Shown here piece after piece: positions 1 to 10,138 of a DNA stretch of 64,000 nt. The notes beneath the pieces are model-generated. The model was not told the DNA's origin, made no database searches, and was given only the letters and a program-made list of their open reading frames with translations. How positions within the stretch are numbered: position 1 is the first letter of the stretch; the number at the start of each line of letters is the position of its first letter. Source of the DNA: Triatoma infestans. Lineage: Eukaryota > Arthropoda > Insecta > Hemiptera > Reduviidae. A program made the translations under genes and the position numbers. The stretch spans positions 248,001 through 312,000 of the forward strand of contig JAAEAF010000266.1 of the NCBI GenBank assembly GCA_011037195.1. The letters run 5' to 3'.

Positions 1-180
1 AAACTTCTGTTAAAAGCTCCAAAACCATCCTAAAAAAAGTTTCTGCTGCAGAGGTAAGTACTGCAAATAGATTTGAAGTACTGAATAGCCTACCTGAAGA
101 CATCAATCAGCTCCATCACCAATATATTTAAAGACCGAAATTAATTATAAGTCACTAGTGGCAACTCTCAAAGAACTAAC

Positions 181-1269
181 ACTGAGGTCCAATTTAGTTG
201 CAAAGCTACAGCCAATGGTATAACCATTATTGCAAAAACAGCTAATGGATACCGAAACGTGATTCGCTATTTTCGAGAACAGATGTGGGAATTCCACACT
301 TATCAACTACCCGAAGAGAAGCCTTTTCGGGTAGTAATCAGAAATTTGCACCACACTACCGATCCAAACGATATAAAAACAGAACTTGAAGGAGTAGGTT
401 ACAAAGTGCGACACGTAACTAATGTTCTTCAAGCTGGAACGAAAATACCACTGCCACTATTTTTCATAGACTTAGAACCAAATAAACAGAACCAATCTAT
501 TTTCAAAAAATCATCACTCTTACATTCAATAGTCAAAATAGAAGAGCCAAGAAAAAAGAGGGAAATAGCACAGTGTCACCGGTGTCAGTCTTATGGACAC
601 ACAAAAGGCTACTGCAACCATAAGGAACGCTGCGTAAAATGTGGAAAAGGACATCCAACATCAGCCTGTACAAAAACTCGGCAGGAACCAGCAAAATGTG
701 CTCTCTGCGGAGGCGACCATCCTGCTAATTATAAAGGGTGTAGAAAAAACAAATATAGAGAGCTACGAAACAGAAAAGGGTTTGTTGCAAGCGGAGCTCT
801 ATTCGCAGGACGTAAAGACACAGAACGCTGGGAGAGTTCTCAGGTGGAAAGCGAGGACATTGGTAAGATACATCCAGAAGTTCACACACCTCACCATGTT
901 CATTCTCAACGCCTACAATATGTACACACTCCAAATCTCTATACGCCTCACAGAACATATGCGCATGTTGCATCAACCATGCCTACCCAAAACTCACAAA
1001 ACGCATCTAAATCAGCTGAAGACATTACTATAAAAAATAACATAAACACCCAACTCTCATCATTTGTCAGCCAAATACAATCAATTTTCACTCTCCTGAT
1101 AACTGTACTGACTAACTTAATCGACAAACTGACAAAACATTATGGTGAACTCTGCAACGGAACGATCATTAGTCATACTTCTATGGAATGCAAATGGACT
1201 GTGGAAACATATAAACAAACTCAACTTCCTATTACACGAAAAACGGATAGATTTAGGACTTATTACTGA
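181..1269 (+). pseudogene. Jockey ORF1 (nucleic-acid-binding, gag-like)
   Basis: The protein would bind the element RNA in the cytoplasmic RNP. The frame is open from at least 181, so the apparent GTG start at 259 is not a real start. The N-terminal part has the pre-zinc-finger domain seen in Jockey proteins (NGYRNVIRYF, then KPFRVVIRNLH). Three zinc knuckles follow at about residues 106-161 counted from 259: CHRCQSYGHTKGYC, CVKCGKGHPTSAC and CALCGGDHPANYKGC. The C-terminal half is low in recognisable motifs. A frame break upstream, near 131, separates it from the N-terminal remnant. It was probably translated from a bicistronic LINE RNA. Confidence 0.85.
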
Positions 1270-1790
1270 AACTCACTTTACTAGACTCACAAATTAACAT
1301 TACGGGTTATACAATATACTGCACAAATCACCCTGACGGTACAGGGCATGGGGGCACTGCGGTTATTGTTCGCAATGGCATTCGTCACTATCTGCTGCCT
1401 CCTTATATAGAACCTTTTCTTTAGTCAACCGCTATAGAAATTTCCACACTACATTTCAGACTCTCTCTGTCTGTGCACACTGACGTACCAGCACTTCCAA
1501 CAATATTTCTCTTTTCTTGGACAGTACTTTCTGGCTGAGGAGACTTCAATGCCAAACACCAAGAATGGGGATGTAGAACCAACAACCCACGAGGACAATT
1601 ATTAAACAATGTTCATTCCGAGAACTACTTCTGCTGTTCACCGCAGGAACCCACATACTGGCCAACTTCTCCTCGAAAACTACCCGACATTTTGGATATA
1701 TTTATAACAACTATACCGACGAACCTTAATTCACAACAACACTGAACGATTTATCTTTTGACCACTCTCCTGTACTTCTAACGCTTTATG
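1270..1790 (+). pseudogene. Jockey endonuclease domain, degenerate
   Basis: After ORF1 the sequence still translates, in shifting frames, into the exonuclease-endonuclease-phosphatase type domain that nicks target DNA for target-primed reverse transcription. Visible remnants are an ETH catalytic motif near 1270, a GD/N-A-type stretch near 1540-1600 and an SFDHSPVLL-like SDH motif near 1755-1775. Several stops and indels make it non-functional. No intact reading frame longer than about 60 codons remains here. Confidence 0.7.
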
Positions 1791-3835
1791 ATCAACCAAT
1801 ACTCATTACACCTAAACCCTCCCTGATAACAGGAAAACTGGATTGGACTGAATTTAGAAACATAATCGAGACTGAGATCAACCTAAAAACTATTACTGAA
1901 CTGGAGGACGCTGTGGAACACCTGACAGTTACTATACAGAGAGCAGCCTGGAAGTGTTCACAACCCAACACTAATGTCATCAGACATACCTTCACCTTAC
2001 CCGCATCGATCCGACAATTCATTTCTGAAAAACGCAGAATTAGACGATTTTGGATGGCAAACCGCTACCCAAACATAAAGACTGAACTTAACAGATTGAC
2101 AAGACAGCTTAAACAGAAAATAGCCGAATATAAAGCAGATATATTTTCTTCCTATACTGAGAATCTATCTAATGAGGAAGGCTCTCTTTGGCTCGCAACA
2201 CGACGACTACTGAAATATAAAACACCATCGTTTCCAATACAACAGACTGACGGAACCTGGGCAAAATCTGAAAGAGACAAAGCACACTGTTTGGTACACT
2301 CCTATCCTCTATATTCACACCTAATGACAATATTCACCCGTTTCACTCTTACATAGAAGACTTTCTTGATACTTCTCTCCAATTAAGTCTTCTTTCTAAG
2401 CACATTAACCCCAAAACAGTGAAAAAAGCAATAATACAACTGCCACCAAATAAAGCTCCAGGATACGACCTTATTACCGCCAAAATACTACGCCAACTTC
2501 CACAAAAAGCCACTCTTCAAATTACTAACATCTACAACTCCATTCTGATTTCCCAATACAATGGAAATTTTCAGTTATAACAATGGTACCGAAACCAAAC
2601 AAACTTCTTACAGACCAATTAGCCTTCTTCCTATACTTTCCAAGATTTTCGAGCGGCTACTACTGACCGACATACAACCTGATTTAGACAGTGCCATTCC
2701 GACACATCAGTTTGGATTTTGGACATCACACTCTACCACACAACAATGTCACAGAATGGTAGACAAAATTTCCTCTTCGCTGGAAGAGGATACTATACAT
2801 CAGGAGCTTTTCTTGATGTTAGTCAGGCTTTCGACAAAGTGTGGCACAATGGTCTCCTGTTCAAACTTCGGCAGATTCTGCCTGATGGGCACTATCGGCT
2901 GCTTAAAAGTTATCTGTCTGACCGATTCTTCACAGTACGAAATGGCGATCAATATTCGGCAGTGTTCCCCATTAGGGCAGGGGTGCCGCAGGGTAGTATT
3001 CTCGGACCGATACTATATTCTATTAGCACAATGGACATCCCTACATCTACTGACACACTGTTGGCCACATATGCAGATGACATAGCAATACTTTCAACTC
3101 ACAAAGACGCCACCACTGCATCCTCATCCTACAGGACCATTTACACCTTATACAGGAACACTTCAAGCTTTGGAAATCAAAATTAATGAAACAAAATGTA
3201 CACATGTAACATTCACTCTCAGACGATCAAACTGTCCGACTGTGTATATTAACGATACTCCTATACTACACGAAAAAGACATCCGATATCTTGGACTCTA
3301 CCTAGATAGACGCTTGACTTGGAACACACACGTAACGAAAACTCGACAGTCAATGAAAACCAGATACTTCCTAGTAAAACGCTTACTTGACAAAAGATCT
3401 AAATTAAACTTGAAAAACAAAGTTCAAATCTACAAAACCATAATAAGACCAATTTGGACCTACGGACTACAACTCTGGGGAACTGCCAAACCGACACACA
3501 CTAAACGGGTACAAGCCATACAGAACAAGATACTGCGAACAATCACACAATGCCCATACTATGTTTCTAACATGACGCTACATACTGACTTTCAAGTCCC
3601 ATTTGTACACGACTTAACACAACAACTTTACAACCGATTCTACAGCAAACTAGGAACACACACGAACCCGCACGTCACAAACCTGTCCTCCCTAACCATT
3701 CCTGGGAATCCTCCCAGACGTTTGAAGCGAAGAAGAGTAACAAGACCAGGAAGAGTGGCATTGGCCACCTCCTTCAAGCCTTCAAGCCACATTTATCTAG
3801 CCCATATTTACTTATTGCCTTATTACAGATTGTAA
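1790..3835 (+). pseudogene. Jockey reverse transcriptase, broken into several frames
   Basis: This is the RT core of ORF2. The linker and finger region is at 1913-2356. The motif NKAPGYDLIT follows near 2450, then SYRPISLLPILSKIFERLL (2610-2670), LDVSQAFDKVWHNGL (2812-2860), GVPQGSILGPILY (2980-3020) and the catalytic YADD at 3070-3081. The thumb and C-terminal part is at 3170-3835, with YLGLYLDRRLTW and a final GRVAL-type tail before TAA at 3833. The pieces lie in different frames (for example 2561-3085 against 2719-3186), so at least three indels have accumulated. Confidence 0.88.
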
Positions 3836-3866
3836 ATATAAATAAACAAAAAAAAAAAAAAAAAAA

Positions 3867-5683
3867 CTGAAATGATTCGCAGAGTAACGGATTATACTAT
3901 AGACCAACTGAATCATCTAATTTTATTTTATTTGATGATCAAATCTTGTCCAAAGCAATAGCGTACCTGAAAATTGGAACCAGAGTGTTTTTTTAAATCT
4001 GGAGTGAAAACAATTCTAACCAATTTTCTTCAATTTGGAATTAATTCTCAGTCAGGTCAGCGCTTCCGTCGAGCCCCAAAAATACTGGTTGCAGTTTTAC
4101 AACATCACATAATTTCATTATATAACGCCACAGATTCACTCGATTACTGTTGTTCCTGAAGATAATTGTTTCAAATAAAACAGATTGGTACAGGTAGGCC
4201 TTGGCTATTAATGCATACTCGCAACTATGTATAATAATCGCGTATCTTTGAGAAGGTCGCAAAAACTGAAACAGACAAACCATTCAGTGAAATTCCGGTT
4301 GCTGGATTTGGCCAAAACAATCGGTCGGTCAAAAAACCGAATCTTAATATCAAGTTTGAGCTATTCTGCAATTTTTCTGTTTTGATGTATTTTGTACAAT
4401 ATATATATATTTTTTATTGTTGGGGACTCAAAATATATATTCCGGTGAAAATTTCATTTCGCAAATTTGGTAAAATCTTTAATAATATTTCTATTTAAAA
4501 CAACAGTAAGAGAGTGTAGTAATTATGTAAATACAGATAAATATATATGCAAAAAAGGATTAACTTTGTGTTTCTTTAGCATTGTGTCAGGGCAAAAAAG
4601 CTCCATATTTTTGTATTTTAAATAAAACTTTGAAAATAGGTGGGAGAGAGAGATTAAAACACATGTGTCTGTCAGTCGGTGTGTATGTGGTCGTGAGAGC
4701 CTGTGTGTCTGTGGGAGTGCGTCATTAATGACCGTGGGGGGCACTGCATTATCACTTCATTATGGCACGGGCACACACCATAACATAGCAAAATTATGCA
4801 GCCAGTGGGGCGCATTAATAAACACATTCATTGTAATTTTATGCATTTAATAAACCTTTATCACTAGACTGTGTGATGTCTGCCCGCCCGCTGTAATCAA
4901 CCTGCACACTTTGCACACAACACCAGCTTCTGCCAGAGCACATTAATCTCATCATTATCCGGATTATAATTCGTTATTGTTCTTAAAAAACAGCGAGTCA
5001 GACGTTGCGATGGGAAGCTGTAGTTGATTATATTTTTTCAATTTCTCTTACATGCATTTATGTGTTAATCTTTCTGTTTTTTATCAGCTAGACTGGGCCG
5101 TTCTTTTGTATTGTTATTTATTGTTAGAGGTCGACCGTGCCCCAGAATAAAGTAATTTTTTCATTTTCAACTGCACTTTTATTTGAATTAGTTTCCTGGG
5201 AAAATGGATTTTAGTGGAGTAGTGGGAATGAGTTTACCTTAAACTGTCATCACAAGTTTTGTTAGGGTGTGATGGGAGCGCTGCTAGTGATCTACAATGT
5301 AGATACCATAAATAAATATTTAGTAAAAATGCACTTTTTTGAAAACAAAACTGCATATAATAACAAAGTGTTGGCAATGTTTCATATTGGACTTTTATTT
5401 TCATTTTCTTATTTTCGAAATATGTGATTTATGGTCCCTTGTATACCAAGAAACAATTACTAGCGTTCCAGCATTTTGTATGTTCATCGTACATATTATT
5501 TATCTGGGAATGATACAACCCAAAAACGAAAACATTGTTCAAGTCTAAACTTGCTATTCATGCAATCTATTACTGTATTGTTTTTGTTTGTAGCGACTTA
5601 AATATTAGGCCGAACGTTTTTCCAGGAATATATACGATTCATTCACAAAGTATATATTTACGATTTAGCACAAATATTACTAA
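3867..5683. other. Non-coding stretch between Jockey and Helitron
   Basis: I see no gene here. It holds a degenerate repeat copy (4283-4525) and AT runs near 4398. From about 4640 to 4990 there is a less AT-rich block with several homeodomain-type TAAT/ATTA cores (CATTAATGACC, GCATTAATAAAC, ATTTAATAAACC). That block could be a regulatory element, but this is speculation without conservation data. Confidence 0.4.
4283..4525 (+). repeat. Copy of the TTCCGGTGAAAA interspersed repeat
   Basis: It has the recurring order ATTCCGGTTG, CAAGTTTGAGCTATTCTG, GGGGACTCAAA, ATTCCGGTGAAAATTTCA and ACAGTAAGAGAG. The same order is seen in diverged form at 10920, 30370, 50455 and 61190. It is non-coding and old. 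Confidence 0.55.
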
Positions 5684-5696
5684 CTAGCTAAACCCG

Positions 5697-5714
5697 GCCA
5701 CACTTCGCTGTGGC
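5697..5714 (-). terminator. Helitron 3' terminal hairpin
   Basis: A six-base-pair stem, GCCACA/TGTGGC, with loop CTTCGC lies 9-13 nt before the CTAG terminus. In Helitrons this hairpin acts as the rolling-circle transposition terminator, not a transcription terminator. Confidence 0.85.
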
Positions 5715-6393
5715 TCAGTCTGATTTTAATTATTAGGGAAGTAAATAGAAGCATTATAGTGAACATAGATTCAGCAGGAAAACAAATCATTCAACTTAAT
5801 GCCCTACTTTGCTGTAATCTGAAAGGAAAGAAAGAAAAAAAAAGTTTTTAACTAAAAGTCTTTTTTTATTGTAAAGCTAGTGAATGGACTACATTTTTTA
5901 GTTTGTCCGTTTACTGCTTAAACATAAATATCAGATGGTTTACCGACTCTGGAGCATGCGACATGAAATTGCCCATGAGAGAAACATTCGTTTTCTAAAT
6001 TCAAACCGCACACTTGCAAAGATTGTCCTTGCGCTTTATTGATAGTCATAGCGAACGCAACACGTACTGGAAATTGAAGTCGTTTGAACTCGAACTCTAT
6101 ATCTGTCGGAATGAATGGTATTCATGGAAGTAGTACATCTTCACCTTTATGAGGTCCACTTAGAATTGTAGCTTCAATTAGATTATTCATCAATTTTGTA
6201 ACTACTAATCGTGTACCATTGCATAACTTTTGCTGATTGGTGTTTCAGAGTAATACAATTGACACTCCAATTTTCAAATTTAGAATGTGTGGCGGTAATC
6301 CGAGAACATCGAGTGAATTAAGAAATTCCATTGGAAAATTCACAACTTCTCTTTGGTCCATCACGAAGTCAATGGATTTGTATGTCACTGTTT

Positions 6394-7145
6394 AGCTTGA
6401 CATGCAGTCGTACAGCGGCACTCTGTTGCGGATGCATAGAGCAATTCCACGGTTTCCTTACCGGTGGTCGCTGGTGTGTTGCCGCTTGATCTACTTGTTG
6501 AGATGAGAGCCCTTACCCATAAGTTTAAAAAAGGGATCATGATTGTCCTCGATGGTGAGGAGCTGTCCAGTCAGATGCCTACTACTCTTGCAAGAAATAA
6601 GATCCGAGAGTATGAGATTGGGAAGTGGTAAAGACGCTGGGATGAAGCAGAAACTGGAAGAATTGCATATGAGTTCTTCCCAAATCTGCATCACAGACTA
6701 TCAATACGATAGCTGGAGCTATCCCAAACCGTAACGCAATACTTCACGGGCCACGGGGTTTGAAACTCCATGAGTTGGGTTTGAAAGATTCCCCGAATTG
6801 CGAGTGCGGTGAACGGGACACAGTGCACCACGTTCTCTTCCGATGTTCTCTCCTCGACGAGGCAAGAATCCAAATGGAATTCAAGCTGAAAAGGAGGGGA
6901 GAGAATTGCCCGGGAGAATGCAAAGAGTTAGTGAAAAGTGCTCAAAATTTCGAAGACTTTGTTCATTTTGCTAGAGAAGTAGCGGTAATGCGCCGGACTA
7001 GACGAATATGTAGAGGTCCGCCTCCACGTGGCAGGGATGTTAACTTGCCTACATAGTAGGCAAGGCTAAGTGACCATAGGCACCGGTTTTGGCGCTATGC
7101 GCTAGGTACGGTGGCCAGGAGTGTGCTTAATTTTGAATTTTTTGA
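6394..7145 (+). mobile_element. 5'-truncated R1-like LINE inserted in the Helitron helicase
   Basis: It is flanked by perfect 12-bp target-site duplications ATGTCACTGTTT at 6382-6393 and 7146-7157. Removing the insert rejoins the helicase coding sequence at ETVTYKSID. The insert carries only the end of a LINE ORF2 plus a short 3' UTR. I see no clear poly(A), only a T/A-rich end. Confidence 0.88.
6484..7056 (+). pseudogene. C-terminal end of R1-like LINE ORF2 (RNase H-less tail with zinc finger)
   Basis: Three frames join up. LPLDLLVEMRALTHKFKKG starts at about 6484. RRWDEAETGRIAYEFFPNL and LELSQTVTQYFTGHG follow. The last frame (6760-7056) has LGLKDSPNCECGERDTVHHV, a CX1-2C...HX4C zinc finger typical of the R1/TRAS-type C-terminus (the FLTGHG...C.CG...EHVLF.C pattern). 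The ATG at 6760 is internal, not a start. It would have been part of the RT protein needed for target-primed integration. Confidence 0.8.
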
Positions 7146-7784
7146 ATGTCACTGTTTCACCTGCGATTCTGTTAGAATGGTGTCGTTCATATCGAGTACG
7201 TCGACATTTTTAGCCGCTAGAATGGCTCTTCCGCTTAACCATGCGTGATTTTGATAATTTGTTTCGATACTTGGGAATATCTGGTCTACTAATTCTTCTT
7301 TTGAATGTAAAATGTTGCAGAAATTAGATGGGAAGGTGATTTTTCCTGTTTCTGGATTTGTAGGTGCAGTGCCGTTACCGACTTCGTGTAATTGTCTTGA
7401 AAATATGGCAGCTGTTGGATCGTTTTGAAGTTCAATTCTCATATTCGTTGTTAAATGAATTGTTTTTACTGTGCTCCAAAGAGTTAAATATTTCAAGTAG
7501 GCATGCAATCCATCAGCTGGTTTTGAGCCAAGCATCACTGGAAGCGTTTGCCTGAAGTCATCGGATAGTAACACCAATGGAACCTGATTATTTCGCAAGT
7601 CTTTCAGTGTATGGTCTAATGCCTCTAATGACTTCTTGTGAGCCATTGTACACTCATCCCATACATGATTTTGCACGCCCGAAGAACGTTTCCCATTCCT
7701 GATGTTTTGGAAATGTTACATGTTGGGTTTTCTCTGAAGTGCATGTTTATTGACAGTTTAAGAGCTGAATGCGCTTAACACCTT

Positions 7785-8636
7785 ATGATTAATAATAGCG
7801 TACCTTTACAAAGTAAAAAGACTGTGTTTGACTCTGTTTCACGATCCGTTATGTGTTACGCCTCGCAAGTGTGGGGTTACCAGCATTATGATGAAGTGGA
7901 GAAATTATTTTGTTTCTTTCTAAAAAAACTATTTTCACTCCCTTATAATACCCCTAGCTATTTTCTTTACCTGAAGACAGGATCCCCCTCCATGTTTCAG
8001 TACACATTAGGTACTCATTTTTCTTATTTGCAAAAGGTTTTGAATATGTCAAACAACCGTCTTCCTTTTATTCTCGCGAATAAGGTCATCAATAGACAAG
8101 TATTCTGGTATGCAGAATGGGAGAAATTAGTTGGAAAATTGAATGGCAGTATGCTGGTGAATTATACTAATTGTGAAGACTTTAAAAGATGGTCTAGTGC
8201 GGTGCTAGGGGCAGTCGAGGTTGCCCACAAGAAGGAATTAATGCATAAAGTTGCCACCTCACAATTTCATAGTTTGTATAAACATTTAAATTTCGAACTA
8301 GGCCATCAAAGTTATTTAGTAAATAATAAGATGCACCTAATTAAAATTGTTTTTAAAATAAGAGGCCAGTTATTTAACTTGAATTTTAAACCATGGGGTA
8401 CAGATCGGAGCGGGAACTGTTCTTTATGTAACATGGGTGTGTATGAAGATACTTACCATTTCACATGTCGCTGTCCAGTGTTAACTGAATTTAGAAAACA
8501 TTGGTTATGTAAAAATGTGTTAACATTTGATGACTTTATAAGTTACCTAAACGGTCAAAACTGGTACAATCTGTACGGATACATTATAGTAGCTTGGCGT
8601 TACCGACAATTCATGGTTGCGGAATTTAATTATTAA
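7785..8636 (+). CDS. LINE A ORF2 C-terminus, open but 5'-truncated
   Basis: An open frame of 283 codons encodes the post-RT part of a LINE protein. It begins in the thumb region (SVMCYASQVWGY, about residue 22) and contains FALP-type and TPSYF motifs. It ends with a zinc finger CSLCNMGVYEDTYHFTCRC (about residues 214-232) and the terminal YRQFMVAEFNY. The catalytic RT domain is absent. The protein aligns end to end with the tails of LINE B (40097), C (48862) and D (59976). The ATG at 7785 is fortuitous. It may not be expressed. Confidence 0.8.
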   Translation: MINNSVPLQSKKTVFDSVSRSVMCYASQVWGYQHYDEVEKLFCFFLKKLFSLPYNTPSYFLYLKTGSPSMFQYTLGTHFSYLQKVLNMSNNRLPFILANKVINRQVFWYAEWEKLVGKLNGSMLVNYTNCEDFKRWSSAVLGAVEVAHKKELMHKVATSQFHSLYKHLNFELGHQSYLVNNKMHLIKIVFKIRGQLFNLNFKPWGTDRSGNCSLCNMGVYEDTYHFTCRCPVLTEFRKHWLCKNVLTFDDFISYLNGQNWYNLYGYIIVAWRYRQFMVAEFNY

Positions 8637-8734
8637 AATATTCTTTGTTTTCAGCTTTATTTCCTCTTCTGAATTTGTTTATTTTCTATTTTATTTGTTT
8701 TTAGCTTAGTTAAATGTAAATAATTAGAGTCAAC

Positions 8735-8759
8735 CTGGCAGACGGACCTTGTCCATTGC
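8735..8759 (+). other. Family 3'-UTR hairpin, LINE A
   Basis: Outer stem GGCA/TGCT, a GAC bulge, and inner stem GGAC-CTT-GTCC. It is one of four copies with compensatory changes (see LINE B, C, D). It is probably an RT recognition structure about 90 nt from the 3' end. Confidence 0.65.
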
Positions 8760-8889
8760 TATATAAGTTTAATTTGTCATACAAGATTCTTTTATTTTTT
8801 GTATTTTTCTTTTAATAAACTTAATTAACTATTTATCTATCTATCTATCATTTCTGGTGTATAATTGCTCTCTGGGCAGTTCTCTCTCG

Positions 8890-8976
8890 AGCTATTTTCT
8901 TTACCTGGAGACGGGATCCCCCTCCATGTTTCAGTACACATTAGGTACTCATTTTTCTTATTTGCAAAAGGTTTTG
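8890..8976 (+). repeat. 87-bp internal LINE fragment in Helitron coding sequence
   Basis: It matches 7956-8042 of LINE A with two visible differences (GGAGACGGG here, GAAGACAGG in A). It has neither a LINE 3' end nor a target-site duplication, so it is not a normal retro-insertion. The GGAGACGGG form agrees with LINE C (about 48212), so it may come from another family member. Confidence 0.8.
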
Positions 8977-9750
8977 CAATGTTGCATTGATCGACCTATT
9001 TGGTGCTGTTACTCCCTATTGTGCCAACTAATTGCTACACATTGCAAGACAAAGATCCTCAATGAAGATTAGCGTTTCATTGAGCGTTTCTTCTGTGAAA
9101 TCCAAACCATGAGTATGTATTTCTTAACGCATTCTGCGCCATATAGTCTTTGCATTTCTTCCACAATTGTATGGTTGTGACGGGAAACATGTAGATAAAA
9201 TAATTGCAAACAGCGCATGTATTTGAAATGGATTAGAAGTAGCCGATGAACCTTCAATTGACTTATCCCAATGATTGCTTTTTTCCAGCAAATTAAGTGC
9301 CTCGTACGCACTCCGATACGTATTACAACTATTCCAACCACTGTTCGCAAGTGTTTAAATGATGTTGGATTACGAACGGTAATCAGAAGCAAATGTAAAT
9401 AAAAGCATATTATATAAAACGTACAAAAGTATATTATAAAAGCATATAAAACGTAAATAAAGGTATATTCTTCCTAAAGTATTAGATGAAAATATTCCAG
9501 TTGTACAACTACTGCTTTGCCTATCTTCCTTCTTTCGAAATTCTTTCATGTTGCGTTCCAAGTGTAATAAGTCTTAAGGTCTGCATCCATTAAACTTCTT
9601 GCAAAATCGTATGTTTGACATAATTGAAAGAACGCTGTTATGTGTGCTCCCATATATGCAATAAACAAAAAATAAAGGTAATATAATTAAAAGTATTGTT
9701 ATTATATTAAACAACAGCAATGCGGCAAACTGCGCGCGACTGTGATGGTG

Positions 9751-10009
9751 AGAGGTACATGTAAGTAGTTGCGAAAGAGGTTCAGAGAGCGTGCCACTAT
9801 CGCAACGCGTCTGAGTCTATTTCTGCCAACCTCGCGAAACGCTCGGAATTTCCCGTTTCCGTGGGAACTTCGAAATAGAGGTACTTATAAGTAGTTGAGA
9901 AAGAGGTTCAGAGAGCACGCCGCCAACGCATCTGTGTATGAGTCTGAGTCTGTCTATTTCTGCCAACCTCGGGAAACACTCGGAATTTCCAGTTTCCGTG
10001 GGAACTTCG
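9751..10009 (-). repeat. Two tandem repeats in the Helitron 5' leader
   Basis: Units 9751-9872 and 9877-10009 share AGAGGTAC..TAAGTAGTTG, AAAGAGGTTCAGAGAGC, TCTATTTCTGCCAACCTCG and GTTTCCGTGGGAACTTCG. They lie just inside the 5' terminus, where the promoter region of the element would be. Confidence 0.75.
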
Positions 10010-10138
10010 GAGTAAAAAGTATATATAAACACTCATATAGAAATGCAACATTGTGTAAAAATTTCAAGTCAACCCATCGACTACTTTTCAAGTTTTGCGG
10101 CCACAAACATACGGATGCTGAATTTTTATATATATAGA

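Larger units (their letters stand above)
1..3866 (+). mobile_element. Jockey-clade non-LTR retrotransposon, 5'-truncated by the window edge
   Basis: The order is ORF1 (zinc-knuckle gag-like), apurinic-type endonuclease, reverse transcriptase, AATAAA at 3841 and a 19-A tail at 3848-3866. Frame-shifts and stops break both ORFs, so this copy is dead. An ORF1 segment in another frame at 6-131 ends at a stop and contains NRFEVLNSLPED, the usual run-up to the Jockey ORF1 domain. The clade call rests on the three CCHC knuckles in ORF1 together with the RT motif order. Confidence 0.9.
7775..8850 (+). mobile_element. LINE copy A, 5'-truncated, (TATC)n tail
   Basis: It contains the last 284 codons of ORF2, a 3' UTR with the family hairpin (8735-8759), AATAAA at 8814 and a TATC tandem tail to 8850 instead of poly(A). 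The left junction is at Helitron position 7774 and the right one near 8849. No target-site duplication is visible. Roughly 80-90 codons of helicase are missing between the two sides, so the insertion came with, or was followed by, a target deletion. Confidence 0.85.
5750..9655 (-). pseudogene. Helitron RepHel helicase (PIF1-like), fragmented
   Basis: Four segments read in order on the minus strand: 9655-8977, 8889-8849, 7774-7146 and 6393-5750. Motifs seen are TAFFQLCQ...FARSL and TYYTWNAT (9640-9550), FKHLRTV (about 9360), IEDLCLAMC (about 9065), REQLYTRND (about 8860), AHSALKLSIN (7774), NISKTSGMGNVLRACK, WDECTMAHKK, LLSDDFRQTLPV, LTTNMR, AILAAKN, YKSIDFV, LCNGTRLVV, AFAMTINKAQGQSL and VACSRVG. 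The ATP-binding Walker A (GGTGKT) that should lie between REQLYTRND and AHSALK is absent, lost where LINE A inserted. Stops and at least one frameshift near 7155 confirm it is dead. Confidence 0.88.
5684..10138 (-). mobile_element. Helitron with both termini, Rep domain deleted, invaded by LINEs
   Basis: Read on the minus strand, the 5' end is TCTATATATATAAAAA at 10138 and is preceded by host A. The 3' end is GCTAGT with CTAG ending at 5684, followed by host T, which is the A|T insertion rule of Helitrons. A short hairpin (5697-5714) lies just before the 3' end. The subterminal GTATGTTTGTGGCCGC...AAAACTTGAAAAGTAG is the usual arthropod Helitron 5' region. Only the PIF1-like helicase half of the RepHel protein is present. 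No replication-initiator (HUH) domain fits between about 9655 and 10138. Confidence 0.88.

Noticed and set aside
725..976. Minus-strand frame across Jockey ORF1
   Set aside because: Shadow of the real plus-strand zinc-knuckle frame.
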